A stretch of 64,000 nt of DNA from VXYL01 sp965200375 (GCA_965200375.1 OZ241353.1:310001-374000); one strand, 5' to 3'. Counted from the first letter of the stretch, positions 35,392-44,217 are shown. The notes: a model not told the origin generated them from the sequence alone. A program made the numbers and translations.

Positions 35392-35425
35392 TTGCCGCAT
35401 CAGCACTACTGGCGTGATGCGGCAA
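35392..35425. repeat. 11-bp hairpin TTGCCGCATCA/TGATGCGGCAA
   Basis: Perfect 11-bp arms (35392-35402 and 35415-35425) around a 12-base loop. No T tract follows on either strand, so it is not a standard terminator. It sits just past the stop of the orphan gene read leftward from 36002, so it would form in that gene's 3' untranslated region. It may alternatively mark the end of an inserted segment. Confidence 0.6.
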
Positions 35426-35432
35426 TCCTGAT

Positions 35433-36002
35433 TCAACGTACCCCGTCGTTCGGGGCGCAGTTCGCATGCGAGCGGGCCCGCGGCAGTCTGATCGGTTCGT
35501 GGCAGCCTGGGAACCGGCGAGGGCTGTCGCGCTGTATCTCGCAGTCGTAGTGGAAGTGCGGGGAGCAGGGTGCCCCGAATCTCAGCCGACCGCGGATGAC
35601 GCATGAAGGTTCGTGACCGTCGTCCCAGACTGGTGGAAGTCCATGCCGCGGTCCGGCTTTCGACGGTGCCTTGAAGACAAGGCCGTTCTGCCCCTCATAG
35701 TGTCTCTCTCGTTTGTTGATGCGGAGGCCCTTTATGCCCTCGACAAAGCGACTGGTGGACTGTCTCTCGGCCGCTGCCCTCCACACACGTTGCTGTACTT
35801 GCTGAAATCCACTACCGAAGGTTTTCGGCGGCAAGAGAAGGCAGGTCTTGTTCTCACGGCCATTCAACTCATTGTGAACGGCTGCCAACATCTTTCGGGC
35901 ATGGCGGATGGCCTGACGGGCGTTCCGGATCAACTTGCCAACAACTTGACCGCGTTGGCTCCTAGTCTCCATTGGCATGTCGTGGAGATTGGATATCGAC
36001 AT
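35433..36002 (-). CDS. Hypothetical Cys/His-rich protein of low GC
   Basis: A possible 189-residue protein from ATG 36002; the frame is open further to a TTG at 36104. I do not recognise a named family. The N-terminal half is basic and helical (GKLIRNARQAIRHARKM). The C-terminal half carries VWDDGHEPSCVIRGRLRFG, then HFHYDCE and FPGCHEP, ending NCAPND. These Cys/His pairs could bind metal. Third codon positions are mixed, unlike the strongly GC-biased neighbours, which suggests recent acquisition. An opposing frame (35613-36071) overlaps; the leftward frame looks more protein-like. Confidence is limited. Confidence 0.42.
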   Translation of the reverse strand: MSISNLHDMPMETRSQRGQVVGKLIRNARQAIRHARKMLAAVHNELNGRENKTCLLLPPKTFGSGFQQVQQRVWRAAAERQSTSRFVEGIKGLRINKRERHYEGQNGLVFKAPSKAGPRHGLPPVWDDGHEPSCVIRGRLRFGAPCSPHFHYDCEIQRDSPRRFPGCHEPIRLPRARSHANCAPNDGVR

Positions 36003-36143
36003 GGGCGTAGCGAGTGCCTCGACGCCGAACGCATCGAGCAAGACGCGATGGCTCTCGCACGGCTTCTGTAGAAATAGCGCAATGAGATTGGTGTCGGCAA
36101 GCAAGGTCTCTCGCGATGGACGTTGGCGCCTCTTGAGCCGATC

Positions 36144-37139
36144 CTAACCGTCAGGCGGGCCCCGCAGCAGCGCCGCGGCCTGGGGCGCGAAGTAGGTGAG
36201 GATGCCGTCGGCGCCGGCGCGCTTGATGCCGAGCAGCGTCTCGAGGATCGCGCGCTCTTCCAATACGCCGCTGTCGATCGCCATCTTCAGCATCGTGTAC
36301 TCGCCGCTCACCTGGTAGGCGAAGGTCGGCACGCCGAAGGTCTCCTTGACGCGGGCGACGATGTCCAGGTACGGCATGCCCGGCTTCACCATCACCATGT
36401 CCGCCCCTTCTTCGAGGTCCAACTCCACCTCCCGCAGCGCTTCGTCGCTGTTGGCCGGATCCATCTGATAGGTGCGCTTGTCGCCTTGCAGGGCGGCGGC
36501 GGAACCCACGGCGTCGCGGAACGGCGCATAGAAGGCGGACGCGTACTTGGCCGCGTAGGCCATGATCTGCGTGTCGACGAAGCCCTGCTGTTCCAGGGCG
36601 TCACGGATGGCGCCCACCCGTCCGTCCATCATGTCCGAAGGCGCGATCACGTCGGCGCCGGCCCGTGCGCAGACCAGAGCCTGCGCCACCAACGCCTCGA
36701 CGGTGTCGTCGTTCCGTACCGCGCCCTCGGCGTCGAGCAGCCCGTCGTGGCCGTGGGTCGTATAGGGGTCCAAAGCGGCATCCGTGACGACGCCGAGGGC
36801 CGGGCACGCCGACTTCACCGCCGCCACGGCCCGGGGCACGAGGCCCTCGGGGTTGCGCGCCTCGGCGCCGTCGGCGGTCTTGAGCGTCGGCGCCACATGC
36901 GGGAACAGCGCCACCGCGGGGATGCCGAGGGCCTCGGCCTGTCTCGCCTCGAGCACCAGCTGATCGATGCCGAGGCGCTCGACGCCCGGCATGGCGGCTA
37001 CCGGCTCCCGCCGCCCTGGGCCGTCGACGACGAACATCGGATAGATGAGGTCGTCCACCGCAAGGGTCGTCTCGCGCACCAGGCGCCGCGCAAATGCCGC
37101 TCGACGGTTGCGCCTCATGCGCGTTGCGGGATAGCTCAT
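36144..37139 (-). CDS. hemB: Delta-aminolevulinic acid dehydratase (porphobilinogen synthase)
   Basis: HemB condenses two molecules of 5-aminolevulinate into porphobilinogen for haem and other tetrapyrroles. The 331-residue protein has both Schiff-base lysines (in AYAAKYASAFY and MVMVKPGMPYLD). The active-site metal loop reads ALDPYTTHGHDG: aspartates replace the three zinc-binding cysteines, so this is the magnesium/potassium-type enzyme as in Pseudomonas. ATG 37139 is chosen over an upstream TTG. It shares its leftward direction with the ABC-F gene 48 bp upstream. Confidence 0.95.
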   Translation of the reverse strand: MSYPATRMRRNRRAAFARRLVRETTLAVDDLIYPMFVVDGPGRREPVAAMPGVERLGIDQLVLEARQAEALGIPAVALFPHVAPTLKTADGAEARNPEGLVPRAVAAVKSACPALGVVTDAALDPYTTHGHDGLLDAEGAVRNDDTVEALVAQALVCARAGADVIAPSDMMDGRVGAIRDALEQQGFVDTQIMAYAAKYASAFYAPFRDAVGSAAALQGDKRTYQMDPANSDEALREVELDLEEGADMVMVKPGMPYLDIVARVKETFGVPTFAYQVSGEYTMLKMAIDSGVLEERAILETLLGIKRAGADGILTYFAPQAAALLRGPPDG

Positions 37140-37186
37140 GGCGGTCGCGGCCTGCCCGTCAGCACGGGCCTTGCCTTCCAAGCCAA

Positions 37187-39133
37187 CTACGTTGAAGCGA
37201 TTGTAGCTTCGGCCGAGTTGCGGGTGTCGTCAGCGTCACGGTCGAGTCGGTCCAGCGCTTCTTCCACGTCCAGCCACGCCCGCTCCGCCCGCTGCGCGGC
37301 GGCACGGGCCTCTTCGTGTTCCTTCGCCAGCCGCACCAGGTCGTCCGTAGCGTTGTCCATCGCGGCGTCGCCCAGACGCTCTTCGAGCGCCTGGATGGCG
37401 CTGGCGTAGCGATCCACCTCCGCTTCGAGCTGGCGCCGACGCGCGTTCAATTGGCGGCGCACCTTCGAAGGAGGGTGCGCCTTCGAGCGAAGGCGGGCCT
37501 GGCCGTCGGGCTTGGGATGCGGGAGGCGCTGGCGCACCTTGGCGCCGCGGCGCCGGGCGTCCTGGGCGTAGCCGGCATAGTTCTCCAGATCGCCTTGGAA
37601 CGGCTGTACGCGGCCCTCGGCCAGCAGCCAGAAGGAGTCCACGCAGCGCCGCAGCAGGTGGCGGTCGTGGGAGACCAGCAGCAGCGCGCCGCGGTACTGC
37701 TGCAAGGCCAGTGCCAGCGCCTCCCGCATTTCGAGGTCCAGGTGGTTGGTCGGTTCGTCCAGAACCAGCACCGCCGGTTCGGCGCAGGCCAGCAGCGCCA
37801 GCACCAGACGCGCCTTCTCGCCGCCGGACAGCGTGCCCGCCGGCCGATTGGCGTGGTCGGCGGAGAGGCCCCAGCCGCCAAGGTAGTCCCGCGCCGCTTG
37901 GCTGCCGAAGCGTGGTTGGCCGCTCGCGGCCGTCTGGTCCAGCAGTTGCTCAAGCGGCGTCCGATCCGGGTCCAGGGACTCCAGCTGGTGCTGGGCGAAG
38001 TACCCCACCGCCGAGTGCGGTCCGCGGCCGAGGCGCCCCTGCTGCGGCGCCAGCTCCCCCGCCAGGCAGCGCAGCAGCGTCGTCTTGCCGGCGCCGTTGG
38101 CGCCGAGGACGCCGATGCGGTCCGCGCTGTAGACGCGCAGGGTGACGTCCCCGAGAACGGCCGGGCCGCCGTAGCCCAGGGCCGCATCGTCGAGCTGCAG
38201 GATCGGGTTGGAGATCTTGCGCGGCTCGGAAAAGACGAACCGGTAGGGCGACTCGGCCAGCACCGGCGCCACCAGCTCCATGCGCTGCAGCGCCTTCAGG
38301 CGGCTCTGCACCTGCTTGGCCTTGCTGTCCTTGGCCCGGAAGCGATCCACGAAGCGGCGGATCTCCTGCACCCGCCGCTGCTGGTGCTTGTGCAGCGCCG
38401 CCTGCTGCGCCAGCGCCTCCGCCCGTTGCCGCTCGAAGGCGCTGTAGTTGCCCGTGTACGTCGTGGCGCGTCCGCGATCGACGTGGACCACGGCCTGCAC
38501 GGTCTTGTCGAGGAAGTCGCGATCGTGGGCGATGGTCAGCAGCGTGCCCGGGTACTTGCGCACCCACGCCTCCAGCCACAGCGTGGCTTCGAGGTCCAGG
38601 TGATTGGTGGGTTCGTCCAGGAGCAGCAGGTCCGACGGGGCCATCAGCGCCTGGGCCAGATTCAGCCGGATGCGCCAGCCACCCGAGAAGGCGCGGTGGG
38701 GCTTGCCGAAATCCGCGCCTGCGAACCCGAGGCCGTGGAGGATCTCGCCGGCGCGGGCGTGGGCGTGGTAGCCGCCGGCATCCTCCAACTCGCCGTACAG
38801 GTGGGCGAGACGTTCGTCGTCGCCCGTCCCTGCCGCCGCGATGGCACCCTCGATGCGACGCAGGCGCTTGTCGCCGTCGAGCACGAAGTCGAGGGCCGGG
38901 CGCGGCGAGGGAGCGACGTTCTGGTCCAGACAAGCCACGCGCCACGCCTGGGGCCACAGCACGACGCCTTCCTCCGGCAGTACGCGGCGGCGCAGCAGGT
39001 CGAAGAAGGTGCTCTTGCCGACGCCGTTCCTGCCGACCACGCCGACCTTGTGCCCGTGGTGGACCGTGACGCTCAGCTTGTCGAACAGCAGTCGTTCGCC
39101 GAGGTGCAGCACGACGGCCTTCACTTCCAGCAT
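37187..39133 (-). CDS. yheS: ABC-F family ATPase, YheS-like
   Basis: A 648-residue soluble protein with two ATPase domains and no membrane segment. The first Walker A is GRNGVGKST (about 34-42), first signature FSGGWRIRLNLAQAL, and Walker B LLLLDEPTNHLDLE. The second half has GANGAGKTT, LSGGEKARLVLALL and VLVLDEPTNHLDLE. The linker between domains is the ABC-F P-site tRNA-interaction motif region, and the C-terminal 100 residues form a coiled coil. ABC-F proteins act on ribosomes to relieve stalls or antibiotic inhibition. The FSGGW signature is characteristic of the YheS subgroup. Confidence 0.9.
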   Translation of the reverse strand: MLEVKAVVLHLGERLLFDKLSVTVHHGHKVGVVGRNGVGKSTFFDLLRRRVLPEEGVVLWPQAWRVACLDQNVAPSPRPALDFVLDGDKRLRRIEGAIAAAGTGDDERLAHLYGELEDAGGYHAHARAGEILHGLGFAGADFGKPHRAFSGGWRIRLNLAQALMAPSDLLLLDEPTNHLDLEATLWLEAWVRKYPGTLLTIAHDRDFLDKTVQAVVHVDRGRATTYTGNYSAFERQRAEALAQQAALHKHQQRRVQEIRRFVDRFRAKDSKAKQVQSRLKALQRMELVAPVLAESPYRFVFSEPRKISNPILQLDDAALGYGGPAVLGDVTLRVYSADRIGVLGANGAGKTTLLRCLAGELAPQQGRLGRGPHSAVGYFAQHQLESLDPDRTPLEQLLDQTAASGQPRFGSQAARDYLGGWGLSADHANRPAGTLSGGEKARLVLALLACAEPAVLVLDEPTNHLDLEMREALALALQQYRGALLLVSHDRHLLRRCVDSFWLLAEGRVQPFQGDLENYAGYAQDARRRGAKVRQRLPHPKPDGQARLRSKAHPPSKVRRQLNARRRQLEAEVDRYASAIQALEERLGDAAMDNATDDLVRLAKEHEEARAAAQRAERAWLDVEEALDRLDRDADDTRNSAEATIAST

Positions 39134-39161
39134 GAACGCCCCGTCCTGCTCGATCGATTGC

Positions 39162-39617
39162 TCAGGTGGCTGGGCTGGACGGGCCGAATCCGTCGCCGGA
39201 GCTTGGAGCCAGCGGCGACTGCTCCTTCACGGTCCGCAGTCGCCGCCGTCCGCGCTTGTCCGGGCGGCCCGGCGGCGGCCGCATCCCGGTGCGCCCCTGC
39301 GCCCGCTCGGCGCGGCTTGCTTCCCTTCCGGCAGCCGAGGCGGATGTCTCCGCATAGAGCGCCGCCGCGGCAGCCGCGCTGCCTCGGCGTTCGGCAACCG
39401 CGGTGACCACCACGGTCAGCACCTCGTCGCCGCGAGCGACGGTGACCTCGTCGCCAATGCCGACCGCCTTCGCCGGCTTGGCGCCGACGCCGTTGCAGCG
39501 CACCTTGCCGCCGAGCACGGCGGCTTTGGCCAAGCTGCGCGTCTTGAAGAACCGCGCCGCCCACAGATAGCTGTCGAGGCGTACCCGAGCCACGACGGCC
39601 GGCGTTGGCGCCGTCAC
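39162..39617 (-). CDS. hslR: Heat-shock protein 15 (S4 RNA-binding)
   Basis: A 151-residue protein with an N-terminal S4 domain (VRLDSYLWAARFFKTRSLA, then GKVRCNGVGAKPAK). Hsp15 binds 50S subunits that carry a stalled nascent chain with tRNA and helps recycle them. The C-terminal third is basic (KRGRRRLRTVKEQ). It starts at a GTG that overlaps the stop of the sulfotransferase-like gene (GTGA). Placement beside an ABC-F gene makes a small ribosome-rescue neighbourhood. Confidence 0.88.
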   Translation of the reverse strand: MTAPTPAVVARVRLDSYLWAARFFKTRSLAKAAVLGGKVRCNGVGAKPAKAVGIGDEVTVARGDEVLTVVVTAVAERRGSAAAAAALYAETSASAAGREASRAERAQGRTGMRPPPGRPDKRGRRRLRTVKEQSPLAPSSGDGFGPSSPAT

Positions 39618-40276
39618 CCCGAGGCTCCCTGGTCTTGCCCGAGGTCCCGGGCTGGCGGTCCGCCGCGCCAGCGTTCGACGAACTCGGCGGTGGTGTTGAC
39701 GTGCGGATAGGAGACGTCCGGGACGGCCACGCCAAGGCCAGCGCACAGCGGCGCCCAGCCGTCGCGGGGGTCGAAGACGATCAAGCGCTCGGCGGGGACC
39801 GCCTTGGCGCTCGCCACGTTGGCGCGGTACACGGCGAGGGCGTTCGCCTTGTCGTCCAGATCGCCGCCGAAGGTGCCGTCGACGATGATCTCCCTGGCCA
39901 TCCGCAGACGGCTCTCCCGCGCCGGGTCCAGCCGCGCCAAGCCGTCCTTCATCGACTGGAAGATCGTGCCGGCCGCGCTTTGGTACCAGGCTTCGGCGTC
40001 GCGCACGGTGAGAATCACCTTCGCTTGCGGGTAGACGCGCATCAGCCGCTGCCAGAACGCGGCCACCGGCCAATCCACCGCCGCCGCGTAGCCGGCGAAC
40101 AGCGTCTCCCAGGGGTCCTCTCCCCGCCAGGCGGCGCTCCACAGCTCCGCATGCTCCGGATGCTCGGCTACCTCCGCCATGTGGTAGCACTTGGCGTAGC
40201 CGAGGGTCTCCAAGGCTTTCTTGAGGGAGAGCGTGCCGGTGCGGCCGAAGCCGGCGCCTATCAGCTTCAGCGGCAT
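39614..40276 (-). CDS. Sulfotransferase-family protein
   Basis: A 220-residue protein of the P-loop sulfotransferase fold. GAGFGRTGTLSLKKALE (7-23) is the 5'-phosphosulfate-binding loop, and KVILTVRDAEAWYQS near 85 is the 3'-phosphate motif. This short bacterial group is similar to eukaryotic NAD-dependent-epimerase-like sulfotransferases and its acceptors are unknown. It overlaps hslR at its 3' end. A 41-bp copy of its 5' region lies just upstream, in the gap before the CitE-like gene end. Confidence 0.85.
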   Translation of the reverse strand: MPLKLIGAGFGRTGTLSLKKALETLGYAKCYHMAEVAEHPEHAELWSAAWRGEDPWETLFAGYAAAVDWPVAAFWQRLMRVYPQAKVILTVRDAEAWYQSAAGTIFQSMKDGLARLDPARESRLRMAREIIVDGTFGGDLDDKANALAVYRANVASAKAVPAERLIVFDPRDGWAPLCAGLGVAVPDVSYPHVNTTAEFVERWRGGPPARDLGQDQGASG

Positions 40277-40351
40277 CGGCCCACACTGCGCCGGCGGCCC
40301 GTCTCCGGCAAGAGCGTGCCGGTGCGGCCGAAGCCGGCGCCTATCAGCTTC
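40228..40351. repeat. 41-bp direct repeat duplicating the 5' end of the sulfotransferase gene
   Basis: An exact 41-bp sequence occurs at 40228-40268 (codons of the sulfotransferase P-loop) and at 40311-40351 (in the gap between that gene and the CitE-like gene). The second copy is followed after a 3-bp difference by a further shared GGCATCG. It would encode a second truncated start (KLIGAGFGRTGTL) that runs into unrelated sequence. This looks like a small tandem duplication, or the trace of a lost second copy of the gene. Confidence 0.85.
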
Positions 40352-40358
40352 GGCATCG

Positions 40359-41243
40359 CTAGGCCGCGCCGATCCGCTCGGCGCGGGCCAGCAGGGCCCG
40401 GGCCCGGCTCAAGTGGGGCGCGTCCACCATCTGGCCGTTGAACGCGAAGGCCATGCGCCCCTCGGCCTGGGCGGCGGCGAACGCCGCCAGCAGCCCTTCG
40501 GCTTCGGCCACCTGGGCCGCGGTGGGCGTGAAGGCGGCGTTGATGGCGTCGATCTGGTCCGGGTGGATCGAGAGCTTGCCGGCGAAACCGTCCCGGGCCG
40601 CCCGCTCGCAGTCCCGGGCGAGGCGACCCGGGTCGCGGAACTCCACGGTCACCGTGTCGATCGCCGCCACGCCGGCGCCGGCGGCGCAGAGCAGCGTCTG
40701 GGTCCGACAGTGCTGGTAGACGGGCAGGTATTCGCCGGCCGCGTCCCGATTGTCGGCCGCGCCCAGGCTTGCCGCCAGATCCTCCGCGCCCCAGGTGAGG
40801 CCCGCCAGCCGGCGACATTCCGCCAATGCCGGCGCGTTGCGTACACCGAGCGGCGTCTCGACGATGGGCATCAGCCCGATGCCGGCCCGCGCATGGCCGT
40901 GATCGCCTTCCAGCCGGGTCAGCAGCGTGTCGATGGCTGCCAGCGCCTCCGCGGACTCGGGCTTCGGCACCAGGTAGGCGGCCGGCGGCGCTGCGGCCGT
41001 CTCCCGCAGATCGGCGATGCCCCAGGCGGTTGCCAGCGGATTGATGCGCACCAGCGCCTCCTTGCCGCCGAAATCCGCCTGCGCCAGCCATTCCGCCACC
41101 GCGGTCCGGGCCGCGCCCTTGCGCTCCGGGGCCACCCCATCCTCCAGGTCCAGCACCAAGGCGTCGGCGGCGGTGCCGAGGGCCTTGGCGAACATGCGTT
41201 CGTTGCCGCCGGGCACGAAGTGCAGCGAACGCCGGGCGGTCAT
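40359..41243 (-). CDS. HpcH/HpaI-family CoA-ester lyase (CitE-like)
   Basis: A 294-residue TIM-barrel lyase. SLHFVPGGNERMFAKAL opens the domain, with LVLDLEDGV, IGLMPIVETPLGV, GLTWGAEDLAASLG and SIHPDQIDAIN following in order, as in citrate/malyl-/citramalyl-CoA lyases. Members cleave or condense 3-hydroxyacyl-CoA compounds with acetyl-CoA or propionyl-CoA. Its ATG overlaps the stop of the class I fumarase gene (ATGA). The pairing with a fumarase suggests handling of malyl- or citramalyl-type intermediates. No CoA-transferase is nearby. Confidence 0.88.
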   Translation of the reverse strand: MTARRSLHFVPGGNERMFAKALGTAADALVLDLEDGVAPERKGAARTAVAEWLAQADFGGKEALVRINPLATAWGIADLRETAAAPPAAYLVPKPESAEALAAIDTLLTRLEGDHGHARAGIGLMPIVETPLGVRNAPALAECRRLAGLTWGAEDLAASLGAADNRDAAGEYLPVYQHCRTQTLLCAAGAGVAAIDTVTVEFRDPGRLARDCERAARDGFAGKLSIHPDQIDAINAAFTPTAAQVAEAEGLLAAFAAAQAEGRMAFAFNGQMVDAPHLSRARALLARAERIGAA

Positions 41244-42775
41244 GGCGCCAGCGCCGCCGGGATGCGGGCCGCGGCCGCCGCGGCGGCCCTCGGCGCCCAC
41301 TGCTGCGGCCCGGTGCGGTGGATGGACTCGCCCCGGGCGTCGACGGACACGGTGACCGGCATGTCCCGCACCTCGAACTCGTAGATCGCCTCCATGCCGA
41401 GATCCGGGAAGGCGCGCAGCTCGGCGCGGGTGATCGCCTTGGCGATGAGATAGGCCGCGCCGCCGACGGCGATCAGCGACACCGCGCCATGCTCCCGGAT
41501 GGCGTCGATGGCGGCGGCGCCGCGTTCGGCCTTGCCGATCATGCCGAGCAGGCCGGTGCGTTCCAGCATGGTGCGCGTGAACTTGTCCATGCGCGTGGCG
41601 GTGGTGGGTCCGGCCGGACCGATCACCTCGTCGCCTACCGGATCGACCGGACCCACGTAGTAGATGAAGCGATTCTCGAAGCTCACCGGCAGCGGCTCGC
41701 CCCGTTCCAGCATGTCCGCCAGACGCTTGTGCGCGGCGTCCCGGCCGGTGAGCATCCGCCCGGTCAACAGCAGCGTGTCGCCGGCCCGCCAGCGGGCGAC
41801 CTCCTCGGCCGTCGCCGTGTCCAGCTGCACGCGCTTGGCGTCGGCGCCCGGTTCGAAGGCGACGTCCGGCCAGTCGCTCAACGCCGGCGGCGGCAGGCGC
41901 GCCGGACCGCTGCCGTCGAGTTCGAAACGCACGTGGCGGGTGGCGGTGCAGTTGGGAATCACCGCCACCGGCTTGTTGGCGGCGTGGGTGGGATACTCCA
42001 GCACCTTCACGTCCAGCACGGTGGTGAGGCCGCCGAGCCCCTGGGCACCGATGCCGAGGGCGTTGACGCGCTCGAACAGTTCGAGGCGCAGCGCTTCGGC
42101 GCGGCTTTGCGGGCCCCTCGCCTGCAGCTCGTGGATGTCTATGGGCGCCATCATGGCTTCCTTGGCGAGCAGCATCGCCTTCTCCGGCGTGCCGCCGACG
42201 CCGACGCCGAGGATGCCCGGCGGGCACCAGCCGGCGCCCATCTTCGGCACCGCGTCGACGATCCAGTCCGCGACCGAGTCCGAAGGGTTCAGCATGGCGA
42301 ACATGGCCTTGGCCTCGCTGCCGCCGCCTTTGGCGGCGACTTCCACTGCCACCCGGTCCCCCGGCACCAGGCGGGCGTGTACCACCGCTGGCGTATTGTC
42401 GCCGGTGTTGGCGCGGTCGCCGTCCGGGTCCGCAAGCACCGAGCCCCGCAGCACGTTCTCCGGTCGGGTCCAGCCTTGGCGCACGCCTTCGTTGATCCAG
42501 TCCTCAACGCTGCCGGCGCCGGCCCAGCGCACGTCCATGCCGACGTCCAGGAACACCACCACGATGCCCGTGTCCTGGCAGATCGGGCGCTTGCCGAGGG
42601 CGCACAGGCGCGAGTTGGCCAGCACCTGGCCGAGGGCCGTCCTGGCGGCCGGCGCCTGTTCGCGCTCGTAGGCGGCGGCCATGGCGCGAATGAAGTCCGG
42701 CGGGTGGTAGTAGGAGATGTACTGCAAGGCGTCCGCGACGCTCTCGATCACATCCTGCTGCTTGATGACGGCCAC
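41240..42775 (-). CDS. Class I fumarate hydratase
   Basis: A 511-residue iron-sulfur fumarase combining the alpha and beta domains of the two-subunit form. The cluster cysteines are in PICQDTG, GAGWCPPG and VIPNCTATRH. The C-terminal domain has GPAGPTTATRMDKFT and MIGKAERG. Class I enzymes hydrate fumarate to malate and often accept mesaconate. The start is a GTG at 42775 with GGGAG upstream, just before AVIKQQDVIES. It forms a coupled pair with the CitE-like lyase. Confidence 0.92.
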   Translation of the reverse strand: MAVIKQQDVIESVADALQYISYYHPPDFIRAMAAAYEREQAPAARTALGQVLANSRLCALGKRPICQDTGIVVVFLDVGMDVRWAGAGSVEDWINEGVRQGWTRPENVLRGSVLADPDGDRANTGDNTPAVVHARLVPGDRVAVEVAAKGGGSEAKAMFAMLNPSDSVADWIVDAVPKMGAGWCPPGILGVGVGGTPEKAMLLAKEAMMAPIDIHELQARGPQSRAEALRLELFERVNALGIGAQGLGGLTTVLDVKVLEYPTHAANKPVAVIPNCTATRHVRFELDGSGPARLPPPALSDWPDVAFEPGADAKRVQLDTATAEEVARWRAGDTLLLTGRMLTGRDAAHKRLADMLERGEPLPVSFENRFIYYVGPVDPVGDEVIGPAGPTTATRMDKFTRTMLERTGLLGMIGKAERGAAAIDAIREHGAVSLIAVGGAAYLIAKAITRAELRAFPDLGMEAIYEFEVRDMPVTVSVDARGESIHRTGPQQWAPRAAAAAAARIPAALAP

Positions 42776-42912
42776 GGCGGCTCCCGACGGCGTTGACGGC
42801 GGACGGCCCGCCCGGTCGATTCTAAGCCCTTGGCAAGGACGCCGGCGAAAAGGTCCGGTGCCGGGCGGCTTCTTCGCGCCAGCAGGCCAACGCGGACCGC
42901 GCGGCGCGAAAC

Positions 42913-42941
42913 TTGGGTTCGAGGCGACACTCCTGTAGGCT
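42913..42941 (+). promoter_or_regulatory. Candidate sigma-70 promoter of sqdB
   Basis: TTGGGT (42913-42918) and TAGGCT (42936-42941) are separated by 17 bp and end 35 bp before the sqdB GTG. Spacing is ideal; each box matches the consensus in 3-4 of 6 positions. This is the only such pair I found in the divergent gap between the fumarase and sqdB genes. Confidence 0.4.
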
Positions 42942-42976
42942 TCGCTCGGATCAGTCGGCGACTCCCGGGGGCCGCA

Positions 42977-44188
42977 GTGCGCATCGCGATACTGGGCGGC
43001 GACGGCTTCATCGGCTGGCCGGCGACGCTGCACCTGTCCAGCGCCGGCCACGACGTGGCCATCGTCGACAACCTCAGTCGACGGCGGATCGACGACGAGC
43101 TCGGCGTCCGGTCGTTGACGCCGATAGCCCCCATCCTGGAACGGCGCCGCGTCTGGCAGCAGGAGAGCGGCCGAACTCTCGACTTCGAACGGCTGGACGT
43201 CGCCTCGGAATACGAGCGCTTCAAGGCCTGGCTGGCGGCGTGGCGGCCGGACGCCGTGGTGCATTTCGCCGAACAGCGGGCGGCGCCGTACTCCATGAAG
43301 AGCGACCGCCACAAGGCGTACACCGTCGACAACAACGTCAACGCCACCCACAACCTGCTGAACGCGCTGGTCGCCACCGAGACGGACGCCCACGTGATCC
43401 ACCTCGGCACCATGGGCGTCTACGGCTACGCCACCGCTGGCGCCGCCATTCCCGAGGGCTACCTGACGGTGGAGGCGGCCCGGGACGACGGCAGCAGGGC
43501 AGCGCGGGAGATTCTCTATCCGACGGACGCCGGCAGCATCTACCACATGACCAAGTGCCTCGATCAGCTCCTGTTCCAGTTCTACGCCAAGAACGACTCG
43601 GTGCGCATCACGGACCTGCACCAGGGCATCGTCTGGGGTAGCCAGACGGCGCACACCCGCCGGCGCCCGCAGCTAGTCAACCGCTTCGACTACGACGGCG
43701 ACTACGGCACGGTGCTGAACCGCTTTCTGATCCAGGCAGCCCTCGACCATCCGCTCACCGTTCACGGCACCGGCGGCCAGACCCGGGCCTTCATCCACAT
43801 CGAGGACTCGGTGCGCTGCATCGAGCTCGCCCTCGCCAACCCGCCGCAGCGCGGCGAACGCACGAGGATCTTCAACCAGATGACGGAGGTGCATCGCGTG
43901 CGCGACCTGGCCGAACTGGTCAGCCGGCTCACCGGCGCACGCGTGGCCTACCTGCCCAACCCGCGCAAGGAGGCCGCCGAGAACGATCTGGCCGTGAGGA
44001 ACGAGCAGTTCCTGGCCCTTGGGCTGAACCCCACCACGCTGGCGGCCGGACTGCTCGCCGAGCTGGTGGACGTGGCGCGCAAGTTCATCCATCGCGTCGA
44101 TCGATCCAAGGTGCCGAGCACTTCCGCGTGGACCCGCGAGCTGGCCGCCGCAGTCGCGGCGAAAGCGCAGGAGAACGGCGCCGCCTGA
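42977..44188 (+). CDS. sqdB: UDP-sulfoquinovose synthase
   Basis: A 403-residue extended SDR that combines UDP-glucose and sulfite to make UDP-sulfoquinovose, the head-group donor for the sulfolipid SQDG. GGDGFIG (7-13) binds NAD, T145 lies in LGTMG, and Y189 and K193 form YHMTK. The long block FDYDGDYGTVLNRF followed by HPLTVHGTGGQTR is diagnostic for SQD1/SqdB and is not seen in ordinary 4-epimerases. It starts at a GTG after a G-rich tract. The next two genes match sqdD and sqdC in the order reported for Rhodobacter sphaeroides. Confidence 0.9.
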   Translation: MRIAILGGDGFIGWPATLHLSSAGHDVAIVDNLSRRRIDDELGVRSLTPIAPILERRRVWQQESGRTLDFERLDVASEYERFKAWLAAWRPDAVVHFAEQRAAPYSMKSDRHKAYTVDNNVNATHNLLNALVATETDAHVIHLGTMGVYGYATAGAAIPEGYLTVEAARDDGSRAAREILYPTDAGSIYHMTKCLDQLLFQFYAKNDSVRITDLHQGIVWGSQTAHTRRRPQLVNRFDYDGDYGTVLNRFLIQAALDHPLTVHGTGGQTRAFIHIEDSVRCIELALANPPQRGERTRIFNQMTEVHRVRDLAELVSRLTGARVAYLPNPRKEAAENDLAVRNEQFLALGLNPTTLAAGLLAELVDVARKFIHRVDRSKVPSTSAWTRELAAAVAAKAQENGAA

Positions 44189-44217
44189 GACACGACGCCC
44201 CGAAAGGCCGCCTCGAG

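Larger units (their letters stand above)
34927..35432. other. Gene-poor stretch with palindrome and hairpin
   Basis: About 500 bp upstream of amtB with no supportable gene and a visibly lower GC content than the flanks. It includes a TTGACA at 35096-35101 without a matching -10 element, and the palindrome and hairpin listed separately. It probably contains the amtB promoter, which would be nitrogen-regulated, but I could not find a convincing sigma-54 GG/GC pair. Confidence 0.5.

Noticed and set aside
35613..36071. Rightward 152-residue frame in the low-GC island
   Set aside because: Overlaps a leftward frame with more protein-like Cys/His and basic segments; no ribosome-binding site. Kept only as an alternative.
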